64,000 bases of DNA from Nesterenkonia sandarakina (GTDB taxonomy: Bacteria > Actinomycetota > Actinomycetes > Actinomycetales > Micrococcaceae): assembly GCF_003003175.1 (NCBI RefSeq), contig NZ_PVTY01000005.1:124001-188000 (forward strand), written 5' to 3'. Below the pieces are notes generated by a model that saw only the letters and a program-made list of their open reading frames with translations, was not told where the DNA came from and did not search any database. A program made the translations under genes and the position numbers. Of this stretch, positions 8,992 through 19,320 are shown piece after piece. How positions within the stretch are numbered: the stretch's first letter is position 1; each line of letters opens with the position of its first letter.

Positions 8992-9891
8992 CTACGGCTC
9001 CCGGATGAAGGTCAGGTCGAAGATCTTGCGTCCGACGGCGAGCGCCTTGGTCTCGAAGTCCGTCTGGGTGCGCCCGGGGAACCGGGGGGCCCAGCCGCCG
9101 TCGTCGTCCCGGGCCTGCTCCAGCTCCAGCGGTGCCGGCTCCTTGCCCATCGAGATCGCGTCCAGGTCATGGAGCCGGACCTCGGTCAGCGGGGAGGCGT
9201 CCCCTGCACGCTCCCCTGCGTGCGGGTTCTTGAACCGGGCGGAGGCACCGATGAGGGTGCGCATCTGCACGGCATAGCCGGACCAGTCGGTGGCCAGCCG
9301 CCAGACGCCGCCGGCGGGCAGGACCCGTGCGACACGGTCGATGAAGCTCTCATCGATGAGTCGACGCTTGTTGTGCTTCTTCTTGTGCCACGGGTCCGGG
9401 AAGAAGATCCAGACCTCGGCGACCTCGCCGGGGGCGAAGAGCTGATCCAGGACCTCGGGCGCGTTGGCCACGGCGACCCGGACGTTGCTCAGCTGCTCCC
9501 GGCGGATCCGGCTGACCAGCTGGGCGGCGCCGGGCTTGTAGACCTCGATGGCCAGGAAGTCGGTGTCCGGGTTCGCGGCGGCGGCATGGGCGACAGCCTC
9601 CCCGGAGCCGGAGCCGATCTCCACGACGATCGGGGCGCTGCGGCCGAACTCGGCGGCCCAGTCGATGCGGAAGCCCTCGGCCACTGAGGTGTCGCGCTCC
9701 CCATGGGGGATCTCCAGCAGCTCCTTGCCCAGGGCCGCGTCCCAGGTCCGCTGGTAGCTGGGCTTGAGCCGGTTGCTGCGTCGGACGAAGGAGAGCGGCC
9801 GGCGCATCGGCAGCGCCCGGCGGGGGGTCTCGGCGCCGGTGGGCGCGGGTTGGGAGATGTCGGGCTGGGAGGTGTCGGGCTGGGAAGTCAC
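8992..9891 (-). CDS. trmB: tRNA (guanine-N7-)-methyltransferase
   Basis: Methylates G46 in the variable loop of tRNAs, using SAM. The 299-residue protein has SAM motif VVEIGSGSGEAVAHAA and the diagnostic FPDPWHKKKHNKRRLI segment. About 40 N-terminal residues (Thr/Ser/Gln/Pro-rich) precede the conserved domain. The GTG start lies two bases after the stop of the upstream PBP gene. A TATCCT box six bases before the GTG would give a leaderless transcript, but coupling to the PBP gene is also possible. Confidence 0.93.
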   Translation of the reverse strand: MTSQPDTSQPDISQPAPTGAETPRRALPMRRPLSFVRRSNRLKPSYQRTWDAALGKELLEIPHGERDTSVAEGFRIDWAAEFGRSAPIVVEIGSGSGEAVAHAAAANPDTDFLAIEVYKPGAAQLVSRIRREQLSNVRVAVANAPEVLDQLFAPGEVAEVWIFFPDPWHKKKHNKRRLIDESFIDRVARVLPAGGVWRLATDWSGYAVQMRTLIGASARFKNPHAGERAGDASPLTEVRLHDLDAISMGKEPAPLELEQARDDDGGWAPRFPGRTQTDFETKALAVGRKIFDLTFIREP

Positions 9892-9903
9892 CGCTACAGG
9901 ATA
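9889..9903 (-). promoter_or_regulatory. Possible leaderless promoter of trmB
   Basis: Minus strand: TATCCT (9903-9898), six bases, GTG (9891-9889). The box lies inside the last codons of the upstream PBP gene, so confidence is limited. Confidence 0.4.
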
Positions 9904-11837
9904 GCGGAGGCCCCCTCGAGGAACTCCTGCAGCAGCGGCCCGTTGGTGGACCCGCCGAACTCTCCCTCCTCCAGGAAGATCGCCACGGCGAGGTCGCCCT
10001 GCATCGCGATGACCCAGGTGTGGGCGTAGGAGTCGTCGCCGTCGCCGGCCTCGGCGGTGCCGGTCTTGGCATAGATCGGCTCGCCCGGGACGTCGACGAG
10101 GGACTCCAGCGAGCCGAAGTTCACGGTGTCGGTCATCAGCGTGCGCAGGTCCTCGGCCTCGGCCTCGCTGATCCCGCTCTCCGGGGTCTCCACGTCCTCC
10201 CCCGGCACGACCAGGTGGGGGTGGACGGTGCTCCCGGCGGCGATCGAGGCGGTGACGGTGGCCATGCCCAGGGTGGAGGACTCCACCACGCCCTGGCCGA
10301 AGAGGTTGGAAGCATGCAGGTTCAGCTCGGAGTCCTGCGGCACGGAGCCCATCCGAGCCGGCACTCCGAGATTCGTCTCCTCGGTGATGCCCAGGTCGAC
10401 CGCGGCCTGGTGGACCTCTTCGGAGCTCACGTCGTCGTAGGCGTCCGCGAAGACGGTGTTGCAGGAGACCGCCACGGCATCGCGGAACGGAATCTCGCCG
10501 ATGTACTCCGAGGGGAATCCGCTGTAGTTGCCGAAGGACTGTCCGTGCACGGTGGTCCGGTTCGAGCAGGTCACGTCGGTGTCGGGGGTGAGCCCGTCGC
10601 GCAGCATGGCAAGCGAGGAGACCACCTTGAAGGTGGAGCCCGGCGCGTAGGTCGACTGGGTGGCGATCTCCACGAAGCCACCGTCAGGGACATGGCTGGC
10701 GGCGGCGAGGATGCCGCCGTCGGAGGGCCGGATGGCGACGATGGCGCCGGTGGTGTCCTGATCGTCGACGATCTCCTGGGCGAGGTTCTGCAGCCGCGGC
10801 ACCATGGTGGTCTCGACGTCTCCGCCGTCCTCGGGGTCCACCGAGTAGAGGGTCTCGCCGTTCATCTGGATCGCCATGCCCGGGGTGCCGCGGAGAGTGT
10901 CCTCGTAGGAGGCCTGGATCCCGGAGGTCCCGATGGTGTCGCCGACGCTCAGGCTCGGGTCCTCCTCCAGGGACTCGGCGGTGACCGGTCCCACGCGGCC
11001 CAGCAGCAGCGGGGCGAAGTCTCGGGAGTCTGCCAGGGACATCTGGTCTTCGATGGCGAGGGCCCCGGAGATCGCTTCGACATCGGTGGCGGTGACGTCG
11101 CCGTCGGAGCTGCGCAGCGTGATGGCTTCGACGAAGGCCAGATCGCCGCCGCCGAGCACGCTCTCGACATAGGGATCCACCGGGATCTCGACCAGCTCGG
11201 CGAGCGCCTCGGCGGAGGCACGCAGCGTGTCCTCGTCCGCGGGCTCCCCGTCCTGCGCCAGCTGTGACTTGTCGATGCCCAGCCGCACGACGTCGCGGTT
11301 GTAGACCATGGCCTGTCCGGCGTCGTCCATGATCCGGCCGCGGTCGGCGGGAGTGGTGCCCAGGCTCACCGTCTCTCCACCGGTGTAGTCGGGCAGGATG
11401 ATCTCGGGCTCGGCCTCGAGCGCCCAGACCTCGGACTCCTCGTCGTAGACGAGCTCGGCAGTGGTCTCATAGGTCCAGGCCTCGCCGTCGATGCCGACGT
11501 CCTCGAGCTCCCAGCTGTGCTCCAGCGGGACCGTGGCGGTCACCGGTCGGGGCGAGTCCTCGGGCGGCACGTCGAGCTCGATCTCCCCGGGGGTCACCTC
11601 CGGAGTGAGCTCTCCGAAGGGTGCGTGGAGGTTCTCCACGGCCGCGGCCATGGTCTCGGGATCCCCGGATGCGAAGCTCAGCGCGGAGAAGTCCCCGCTG
11701 GAGATCGCCTCGGCCAGGGCGCCGGCGGCCTCGTCCACCGAATCGGCCGGGTCGGCGCTGCAGCTGGTGAGCATCAGGACTGCTGCGACCCCCACGGCAC
11801 TCGGAACCATCAGCCGGGAACGTGAGGAGACAGACAT
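9894..11837 (-). CDS. Penicillin-binding lipoprotein (transpeptidase)
   Basis: Cell-wall D,D-transpeptidase of 647 residues, anchored outside the membrane. The N-terminus is a lipoprotein signal with lipobox LTSC. It is followed by an NTF2-like MecA_N-type domain (roughly residues 35-150), a PBP dimer domain, and a transpeptidase domain with all three active-site motifs: STFK (Ser401), SCN (Ser458) and KTG (Lys591). This layout matches the mycobacterial PBP-lipo group. Start 11837 is preferred to the upstream in-frame 11915 because it opens directly into the signal peptide and has a GATACT box six bases before it. Acidic composition is pronounced. Confidence 0.9.
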   Translation of the reverse strand: MSVSSRSRLMVPSAVGVAAVLMLTSCSADPADSVDEAAGALAEAISSGDFSALSFASGDPETMAAAVENLHAPFGELTPEVTPGEIELDVPPEDSPRPVTATVPLEHSWELEDVGIDGEAWTYETTAELVYDEESEVWALEAEPEIILPDYTGGETVSLGTTPADRGRIMDDAGQAMVYNRDVVRLGIDKSQLAQDGEPADEDTLRASAEALAELVEIPVDPYVESVLGGGDLAFVEAITLRSSDGDVTATDVEAISGALAIEDQMSLADSRDFAPLLLGRVGPVTAESLEEDPSLSVGDTIGTSGIQASYEDTLRGTPGMAIQMNGETLYSVDPEDGGDVETTMVPRLQNLAQEIVDDQDTTGAIVAIRPSDGGILAAASHVPDGGFVEIATQSTYAPGSTFKVVSSLAMLRDGLTPDTDVTCSNRTTVHGQSFGNYSGFPSEYIGEIPFRDAVAVSCNTVFADAYDDVSSEEVHQAAVDLGITEETNLGVPARMGSVPQDSELNLHASNLFGQGVVESSTLGMATVTASIAAGSTVHPHLVVPGEDVETPESGISEAEAEDLRTLMTDTVNFGSLESLVDVPGEPIYAKTGTAEAGDGDDSYAHTWVIAMQGDLAVAIFLEEGEFGGSTNGPLLQEFLEGASAIL

Positions 11838-11849
11838 GGATCCAGTATC
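11835..11849 (-). promoter_or_regulatory. Possible leaderless promoter of the PBP lipoprotein gene
   Basis: Minus strand: GATACT (11849-11844), six bases, ATG (11837-11835). The box deviates from TANNNT at the first base. No Shine-Dalgarno sequence is seen. Confidence 0.45.
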
Positions 11850-11918
11850 GCGGCCTCCCCGGCGCGTTGCAGGCAGGACTCGCTGACCAGCGGCGGGTAC
11901 GGCCGGCCGGCTCATCGG

Positions 11919-12371
11919 TCAGCGACCTGACGGGCGGGGTTCCCAGAGGACCAGCGCCTGGGTGTTCGCCCGGCCACGACGTCCATGGGGCACCGTGACC
12001 ACGTCTCCGTGCGGGCCGACGGCGAAGAAGCGCGGCTTGGTGGAGTGCCGCTCGGATTCGCGCAGCTCTTGGCGCAGCGCCTCGACGGTCTCCTCCAGGG
12101 TCTCGATCCGGTTCTGCAGGTCGAGGACCCTTCGGATGCCCTCCAGCGAGACACCCTCCTGGGAGAGCTGCTGGATCTGCTGGAGCTGCTCGATGTTGTA
12201 CGGCGAGTAGCGCCGGTGGCGTCCGCCCTGGCGCCCCGGGGTGACCAGGCCGATCCGGTCATACTGGCGCAGCGTCTGCGGGTGCATGTCGACGAGCTCG
12301 GCGGCCACCGAGATCACGAACATCGGCGCGTGCCGGTGGTCATGGTCACGCATCCAGGGGTCCACCATCAC
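11919..12371 (-). CDS. hspR: Heat-shock repressor HspR (MerR family)
   Basis: A 150-residue MerR-type regulator. The helix-turn-helix is [35 protein letters not shown], and a coiled-coil dimerisation helix follows (about residues 80-115). HspR represses the dnaK operon by binding HAIR elements, with DnaK as co-repressor. It is the last gene of dnaK-grpE-dnaJ-hspR, the standard actinobacterial order. The GTG at 12371 overlaps the dnaJ stop (GTGA); an in-frame ATG follows directly at 12368. Two HAIR elements flank the dnaK promoter at 16155-16228, completing the feedback loop. Confidence 0.95.
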   Translation of the reverse strand: MMVDPWMRDHDHRHAPMFVISVAAELVDMHPQTLRQYDRIGLVTPGRQGGRHRRYSPYNIEQLQQIQQLSQEGVSLEGIRRVLDLQNRIETLEETVEALRQELRESERHSTKPRFFAVGPHGDVVTVPHGRRGRANTQALVLWEPRPSGR

Positions 12372-13363
12372 AGCACCGCCTTCGCCTCGAGGTCCTTCCG
12401 GGGATCGAGCCCCTTGGTCGCCTCCGCATAGGCCTTCACGGCCTCGACCGCCTCGTCGGAGAGGTCCTTGGGCACGTGAACCTCCACCGTGACCAGCATG
12501 TCGCCGGCGACCTCGCGGCCCTTCTCCTTCCGACGCACCCCGTGGCCCTTGAGCCGCAGCACGCGTCCGGAGGACACACCAGCAGAGATCTTGATGTTGA
12601 CCTTCTCGCCGTGCACCGTCGGGACCTTCACGGTGGCGCCCAGGACCGCCTCGTCGAAGGCGACGGGCAGGTGGATCCGGATGTCGTCGCCGTCACGCTC
12701 GAAGAGCCTATGTCCCGAGACGATGACCTCGACCAGGAGGTCACCGGCGCCGCCGGGGCCGGGCTGGCCCTTGCCCTTCACACGCACCTTCTGGCCGGTG
12801 CGGATCCCCGCGGGGATCCGGACGTCGATGACGCCGCCGTCCGGCTCGCGCAGGCCCACGGTGGTGCCACGGATGGCCCCGCCGAAGGAGATCGTGGTCC
12901 CCGCGGTGCGGTCGGCGCCCTTCGCCGGCGCCCCGCCTCCGCCGAACCTGCCGGAGCCGCCGAACCCGCCGGCCCCGCCGAAGAGGTCCGAGAGGTCGGG
13001 GCCGCCTGAGCCGCCGCGGCCGAAGCCGCCGCGCCCGCCGCCGGAGCCGCCGTTGAAGAGGTTGCCGAAGAGATCTTCGAAGCCGCCTCCCCCGCCGGGG
13101 CCCGGGCCGCCCGAGAATCGGGCGCCCGAGCCCATGGCGCGGACGGCGTCGTACTGTTCGCGCTGCTCTTTGTCAGCCAGCACGGAGTGGGCCTCAGCGA
13201 CGTCCTTGAACTTCTGCTCGGCGGCATCATCACCGGGGTTCTTATCGGGATGGTGCTTCCGGGCGAGCTTTCGGTACGCCTTCTTGATGTCCTCCTCGGA
13301 GGCATCGCGGGAGACGCCGAGGATGGCGTAGAAATCTTTATCGATCCAGTCCTGTGAGGCCAT
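12368..13363 (-). CDS. dnaJ: DnaJ-family co-chaperone lacking a zinc finger
   Basis: Stimulates the ATPase of DnaK. The 331-residue protein has an N-terminal J domain with HPD at residues 38-40 (KHHPDKNPG), a long Gly/Phe-rich linker (about residues 75-150), and two C-terminal substrate-binding beta domains ending near [19 protein letters not shown]. The four CxxCxGxG zinc-finger repeats of classical DnaJ are absent, so it has the CbpA/type-II layout although it sits in the dnaK operon. Its stop overlaps the hspR start. Confidence 0.93.
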   Translation of the reverse strand: MASQDWIDKDFYAILGVSRDASEEDIKKAYRKLARKHHPDKNPGDDAAEQKFKDVAEAHSVLADKEQREQYDAVRAMGSGARFSGGPGPGGGGGFEDLFGNLFNGGSGGGRGGFGRGGSGGPDLSDLFGGAGGFGGSGRFGGGGAPAKGADRTAGTTISFGGAIRGTTVGLREPDGGVIDVRIPAGIRTGQKVRVKGKGQPGPGGAGDLLVEVIVSGHRLFERDGDDIRIHLPVAFDEAVLGATVKVPTVHGEKVNIKISAGVSSGRVLRLKGHGVRRKEKGREVAGDMLVTVEVHVPKDLSDEAVEAVKAYAEATKGLDPRKDLEAKAVL

Positions 13364-13393
13364 GGCGCCTCCCTCCTTCCTGCTGCTCTAGGT

Positions 13394-14260
13394 TCAGCTC
13401 TGCTCGGGCCCGGAAGAGACCATCACCTGGGCCGCCCGAAGCAGGCGGTCACCGTGGCGATAGCCGGCACGCAGCACGATGGCCACGTGGTCGGCGGGGA
13501 TCTCGTCGTGGGGCTGAGTCATGATGGCCTCGTGCTGGTTGGGATCGAAGGCTTCCCCGATCTCACCCACCACCTCGAGCCCCTGGCTCTGCAGCAGCGA
13601 CTCCAGCCGGCTCGCGATGTGTGCGAACGGACCGTCCTGGAGATCTCCGGCCTGCCGGGCCGAGTTGATGTCATCCAGGACCGGCATCAGCTCGGTGATG
13701 AGCTGACCCTTGGTCCGGTCGCGCTCGGTCGCCCGATCGCGCTCCACCCGACGGCGATAGTTGATGTACTCCGCCTGGAGCCGCTGCAGGTCAGCCTGCA
13801 GCTCGGCCTCGCGGAGACCGTCCTGGGCAGGAGCCTCCTCGCGGATGCTGTCCTCGGCCAGGACCGCGTCCGGATCCATCGCCATGGCGGCCTCGGCGAT
13901 CGCTTCTTCCTCCGTGCCACGGAGGAACTCATCGGCCGCCTGGATCCGCTCTTGAGGCTCAGTCTCGACACCACCGGTGAAGCCGTCCTCCGCAGAGACT
14001 TCCACGAGCTCGGGCTCCTCGGCCACACGGGGGTCGACATCCTCCGACGTCGTGCCGGCTGCTTCGGCCGCCGTGACCGGGTCTCCGGTCTCGCCGTAGC
14101 TCTGCTGCCGGCCCTCGCCGCCGAGGGCCTCGATGTCCTGCGGGTCCTCCTCGGGGAGGTCCTGCAGGATCTGTTCGGCCTGGGCCAACGGGTCCTGCAC
14201 GGGATCCTGCTCCTCGGGCTCCTCGGCGTCGGGAACCTCAGGGTTCTTGTGATCTGCCAT
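13394..14260 (-). CDS. grpE: Nucleotide exchange factor GrpE
   Basis: Releases ADP from DnaK. Of its 288 residues, the first 130 or so are an acidic, low-complexity extension (rich in Glu, Asp, Pro, Gln). The conserved part follows: a long dimerisation helix (LQADLQRLQAEYINYRRRVERDRATERDRTKGQLITELMPVLDDINSA) and the beta-wing (GEAFDPNQHEAIMTQ...VAIVLRAGYRHGDRLLRAAQVMVS). The extension makes it longer than typical GrpE (about 180-220). It starts 12 bases after dnaK ends and is co-transcribed. Confidence 0.95.
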   Translation of the reverse strand: MADHKNPEVPDAEEPEEQDPVQDPLAQAEQILQDLPEEDPQDIEALGGEGRQQSYGETGDPVTAAEAAGTTSEDVDPRVAEEPELVEVSAEDGFTGGVETEPQERIQAADEFLRGTEEEAIAEAAMAMDPDAVLAEDSIREEAPAQDGLREAELQADLQRLQAEYINYRRRVERDRATERDRTKGQLITELMPVLDDINSARQAGDLQDGPFAHIASRLESLLQSQGLEVVGEIGEAFDPNQHEAIMTQPHDEIPADHVAIVLRAGYRHGDRLLRAAQVMVSSGPEQS

Positions 14261-14272
14261 GTGTCAGACCCC

Positions 14273-16132
<1,860 letters not shown>

Positions 16133-16154
16133 GGGGTCTCCTTTCGAGAGCGGT

Positions 16155-16175
16155 ATTGAGCGAACTGCACTCAAG
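16155..16175. promoter_or_regulatory. HAIR element 1 (HspR operator), dnaK-proximal
   Basis: Matches 12 of 14 positions of CTTGAGT-N7-ACTCAAG (ATTGAGC-gaactgc-ACTCAAG). It covers the region just after the predicted -10 box of dnaK. Confidence 0.85.
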
Positions 16176-16202
16176 TCTTGTACTCGCGTGACGTGGTGTC
16201 AA
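16174..16202 (-). promoter_or_regulatory. dnaK promoter
   Basis: Minus strand: -35 TTGACA (16202-16197), 17-base spacer, -10-like AAGACT (16179-16174). It lies between the two HAIR elements. The -35 is perfect; the -10 is weak. Confidence 0.55.
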
Positions 16203-16207
16203 ACTGA

Positions 16208-16228
16208 CTTGAGTGCAGTCGACTCAAC
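16208..16228. promoter_or_regulatory. HAIR element 2 (HspR operator), dnaK-distal
   Basis: Matches 13 of 14 positions of CTTGAGT-N7-ACTCAAG (CTTGAGT-gcagtcg-ACTCAAC). It sits immediately upstream of the -35 box. Confidence 0.88.
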
Positions 16229-16310
16229 TTTCTACTCCCGCTCCAACCACAGCGCGTGGGATTCCATTCCCGGCAGGCGATTCTGCGCGGTGACTGCGGC
16301 TGGAATCAGC

Positions 16311-17789
16311 TCACATCGCGATGCCGATGTACTTGGTCTCGAGGAACTCCTCGATGCCGGTGTCGCCGCCCTCGCGGCCCAGGCCCGACTCCTTGATGCC
16401 GCCGAAGGGGGCGGCCGGGTTGGACACGGCACCCTGGTTCAGCCCCACCATGCCGGACTCCACAGCCTCAGCGACCCGGATGCCGCGGCGCAGGTTCTCC
16501 GTGTAGACGTAGTTGACCAGCCCGTATTCGGTGTCGTTGATCCAGGAGATGACTTCGGCCTCGGTGTCGAAGGGGGTCAGCGGGGCGACCGGCCCGAAGA
16601 TCTCCTCACGGCGCATCCGCGCTCCGGCGGGAATGTCGGTGAGCACCGTGGGCGGATAGAAATACCCGTCGCGGTCCACCGGCGTGCCGCCGATCAGGAC
16701 CTTGGCCCCGCCCTCGACCGCATCGGTGACCAGCTCATCGACCTTGCCCAGCTGCTTGGCGTCGACCAGCGGCCCGACGCGGACTCCGTCCTCCACTCCG
16801 CGTCCGAGGGGGAGCTTCTCCATCTCGGCGGCGAGCTTGGCGGCGAACTCATCGATCACGCTGCGGTGGACGAAGATCCGGTTGGCGGCGGTGCAGGCCT
16901 CGCCGGTGTTGCGCATCTTGGCCAGCAGCGCGCCCGCCACCGCGGCGTCGATGTCGGCGTCCTCGAAGACCACGAATCCGGCGTTGCCGCCGAGCTCCAT
17001 GGAGGTCCGCAGCACGCGCTCGGAGGCCTGCTCCAGCAGCTTGCGGCCGACCCCGGTGGAGCCGGTGAAGGAGAGCTTGCGGGCGATGCCGGAGCGGATC
17101 AGCGGCTCCATGACCTTGCCGGCGGTGGAGGTGACCAGGATGTTCACGGCCCCGGCGGGGAGTCCGGCCTCGTGCAGGATGTCGGCGAGCGCGAGCATCG
17201 ACAGCGGGGTGAGCTCGGCGGGCTTGAGCACCGAGGTGCAGCCGGCGGCGATCGCCGGACCGAGCTTCCGGGTGCCCATGGCCAGCGGGAAGTTCCAGGG
17301 GGTGATCAGGATCGTGGGTCCCACGGGCTGTTTGGCCACCAGGAAGCGTGCACCCCCGGCGGGCGCGGTCTGGTAGCTGCCGCTGATCCGGGTGGCCTCT
17401 TCGGCGAAGTGCCGGAAGAACTCGGCGGCGTAGGCGACCTCGCCGTAGGAGTCGCTCAGCGGCTTGCCCATCTCGAGGGTCATCAGCAGGGCGAGGTCGT
17501 CCTTGCGCTCGTGCATCAGCTCGAAGGCGCGCATCAGGATGTTCGCCCGCTCGCGCGGCGCCATTGCGGCGAGACCGGACTGTGCGGCCTCGGCCGCCTT
17601 CAGCGCGTTCCACCCGTCCTGCTCCGAGGCGTCGGCCACGGTGCACAGCAGCCTGCCGGTGGAGGGATCGATGACCTCCAGGGTGGCGCCGCCCTCGGCG
17701 TCCACCCATTCGCCGTTGATGAAGAGCCGCTTGGGAACCGCCTCGATCAGGCTGGATTCACGCTCTGCGGTGATGGTCTGCTCTGCCAT
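16311..17789 (-). CDS. gabD: Succinate-semialdehyde dehydrogenase
   Basis: Oxidises succinate semialdehyde to succinate, the second step of GABA breakdown. The 492-residue protein has the aldehyde-dehydrogenase catalytic pair Glu265 (MELGGNAG) and Cys299 (NTGEACTAANR), and the cofactor-binding ITPWNFPLAMGTRKLGPAIAAGC segment. The ATG at 17789 has AAGGAGG seven bases upstream; the longer frame to 17906 has no site. It is divergent from gabT, with a shared 180-base control region containing the operator-like repeat at 17941-17954. NADP preference is usual for GabD but not tested by sequence here. Confidence 0.92.
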   Translation of the reverse strand: MAEQTITAERESSLIEAVPKRLFINGEWVDAEGGATLEVIDPSTGRLLCTVADASEQDGWNALKAAEAAQSGLAAMAPRERANILMRAFELMHERKDDLALLMTLEMGKPLSDSYGEVAYAAEFFRHFAEEATRISGSYQTAPAGGARFLVAKQPVGPTILITPWNFPLAMGTRKLGPAIAAGCTSVLKPAELTPLSMLALADILHEAGLPAGAVNILVTSTAGKVMEPLIRSGIARKLSFTGSTGVGRKLLEQASERVLRTSMELGGNAGFVVFEDADIDAAVAGALLAKMRNTGEACTAANRIFVHRSVIDEFAAKLAAEMEKLPLGRGVEDGVRVGPLVDAKQLGKVDELVTDAVEGGAKVLIGGTPVDRDGYFYPPTVLTDIPAGARMRREEIFGPVAPLTPFDTEAEVISWINDTEYGLVNYVYTENLRRGIRVAEAVESGMVGLNQGAVSNPAAPFGGIKESGLGREGGDTGIEEFLETKYIGIAM

Positions 17790-17940
17790 GTGTCCTCCTT
17801 GAGGGGGTGCGTCGGACGTGACGTGGGCCTTCCCTGGCCAGCCTACGCCGCTGGCGCCGCCGACGTCGCTGGGATCTCCTGCGGGCGTGCGCGCCAGTCT
17901 GGCCATGCGCCTCGATCACGGCTAGCCTGGAGACCAACAA

Positions 17941-17954
17941 GATTGTCAACAATC
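17941..17954. promoter_or_regulatory. Operator-like inverted repeat upstream of gabT
   Basis: GATTGT-CA-ACAATC, six-base arms with a two-base centre. The TTGTCAACAA core resembles operators of GntR/FCD regulators. It lies 15 bases before the gabT ATG and downstream of a -10-like TAGCCT (about 17922), a position for repression. No regulator gene is adjacent. Confidence 0.6.
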
Positions 17955-17969
17955 CGAAAGGTGTTCTCG

Positions 17970-19265
17970 ATGGCGACGCTGTCTCCCCAGTTGAAGCAGG
18001 CGACTCCCGTGGTGGCGACCCGGGGTGAGGGCGTGTGGCTCTATGACGAGGCGGGCCAGGCGCATCTGGACTTCACCGCCGGCATCGGGGTCACCAGCAC
18101 CGGACACTGCCATCCGCATGTGGTCGCCGCCGCGCAGGCGCAGGTGGGAAGCCTGATCCACGGCCAATACACCACGATCATGCACCAGCCGCTGCTCACG
18201 CTGACCGAGCGGCTCTCCGACGTGCTCCCGGCCGGCCTGGACTCGGTGTTCTTCTCCAACTCCGGCTCGGAGGCCGCCGAGGCCGCGCTGCGTCTGGCCC
18301 GCCAGGCCACCGGACGACCGAACATCGTGGTCTTCCAGGGCGGCTTCCACGGGCGCACCGTGGCGGCGGCCTCGATGACCACCTCCGGCACCAAGTTCCG
18401 CGCAGGCTTCAGCCCGTTGATGTCAGGCGTCGTCGTCGCGCCGTTCCCGAACCCGAGCCACTACCGGGAGTACGGCTGGGATGCCGAGCAGGCGACCGAC
18501 TTCGCGCTCAAGGAGCTGGACCTGCTGCTGCAGACCCAGTCCAACCCGGCGGACACCGCGGCGTTCCTGGTGGAGCCGGTGCTCGGCGAGGGCGGCTATG
18601 TGCCGGGCAACGAGCGTTTCTTCGCGGGACTGCGCGAACGTGCCGATCGGCACGGGATCCTGGTGATCATCGACGAGGTCCAGACCGGCTTCGGGCGGAC
18701 CGGGAAGTTCTGGGGACACGACCACTTCGTCTCCGCCGACTCCCCGCGGCTTCCCGACATCATGATGTTCGCCAAGGGAATCGCCTCGGGCTTCCCGATC
18801 TCCGGAATCGCAGCCTCGGCCGAGCTGATGGGCAAGGCCTGGCCGGGCTCCCAGGGCGGAACCTACGGCGCCAATGCGGTGGCCTGCGCCGCCGCGGTGG
18901 CGACGCTGGAGGTGATCGCCGACGAGGGGCTGGTCCAGAACAGCGCCGTGCGGGGCGAGCAGCTGCGCGCGGGCCTGCGCCAGATCGCCGTCGAGGCGAA
19001 CACCCGGGCGAAGGCCGCCCGCATCGCCGAGGTCCGCGGCCTGGGCCTGATGGTGGGCAATGAGTTCCGCGACGCCGACGGCGCACCGGACCCCGCCACC
19101 GCCACGGCGGTCCAGCAGGAGGCCGCCCGTCGGGGTCTGCTGCTGCTGATCTGCGGATCCTGGGGCGAGGTTGTCCGCTTCATCCCGGCGCTGGTGGTCT
19201 CGGAGTCCGAGGTCGACCGGGCGCTGACGCTGTGGTCCGAGGCCGTGGCCGCCGTCGTCGCCTAG
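17970..19265 (+). CDS. gabT: 4-aminobutyrate aminotransferase (class III)
   Basis: PLP enzyme of 431 residues that transfers the amino group of GABA to 2-oxoglutarate, giving succinate semialdehyde for the divergent gabD. Class III landmarks are NSGSEAAEAALRLARQATGR (phosphate binding), IIDEVQTGFGRTGKFW, and the PLP lysine Lys269 in MMFAKGIASGFPISGI. The ATG at 17970 has GAAAGG nine bases upstream; the frame is open far upstream only because it opposes gabD. Related substrates such as 5-aminovalerate are possible, but the gabD partner supports GABA. Confidence 0.9.
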   Translation: MATLSPQLKQATPVVATRGEGVWLYDEAGQAHLDFTAGIGVTSTGHCHPHVVAAAQAQVGSLIHGQYTTIMHQPLLTLTERLSDVLPAGLDSVFFSNSGSEAAEAALRLARQATGRPNIVVFQGGFHGRTVAAASMTTSGTKFRAGFSPLMSGVVVAPFPNPSHYREYGWDAEQATDFALKELDLLLQTQSNPADTAAFLVEPVLGEGGYVPGNERFFAGLRERADRHGILVIIDEVQTGFGRTGKFWGHDHFVSADSPRLPDIMMFAKGIASGFPISGIAASAELMGKAWPGSQGGTYGANAVACAAAVATLEVIADEGLVQNSAVRGEQLRAGLRQIAVEANTRAKAARIAEVRGLGLMVGNEFRDADGAPDPATATAVQQEAARRGLLLLICGSWGEVVRFIPALVVSESEVDRALTLWSEAVAAVVA

Positions 19266-19286
19266 GAGCCGGTGCAGCCGGTGCAG

Positions 19287-19320
19287 CCGGTGGGGTGGCG
19301 TGATCGCGCCACCCCGCCGG
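19287..19320. terminator. Hairpin between convergent gabT and SGNH hydrolase genes
   Basis: Stem GGGGTGGCG (19292-19300) with CGCCACCCC (19307-19315), extended by CCGG/CCGG. It probably terminates transcription in both directions. A short direct repeat of GCCGGTGCA precedes it. Confidence 0.6.

Noticed and set aside
6817-9687. A 956-codon plus-strand frame opposite BCCT and trmB
   Set aside because: Antisense shadow in high-GC DNA; composition is His/Asp/Gly/Arg-rich and it runs across two well-supported genes.
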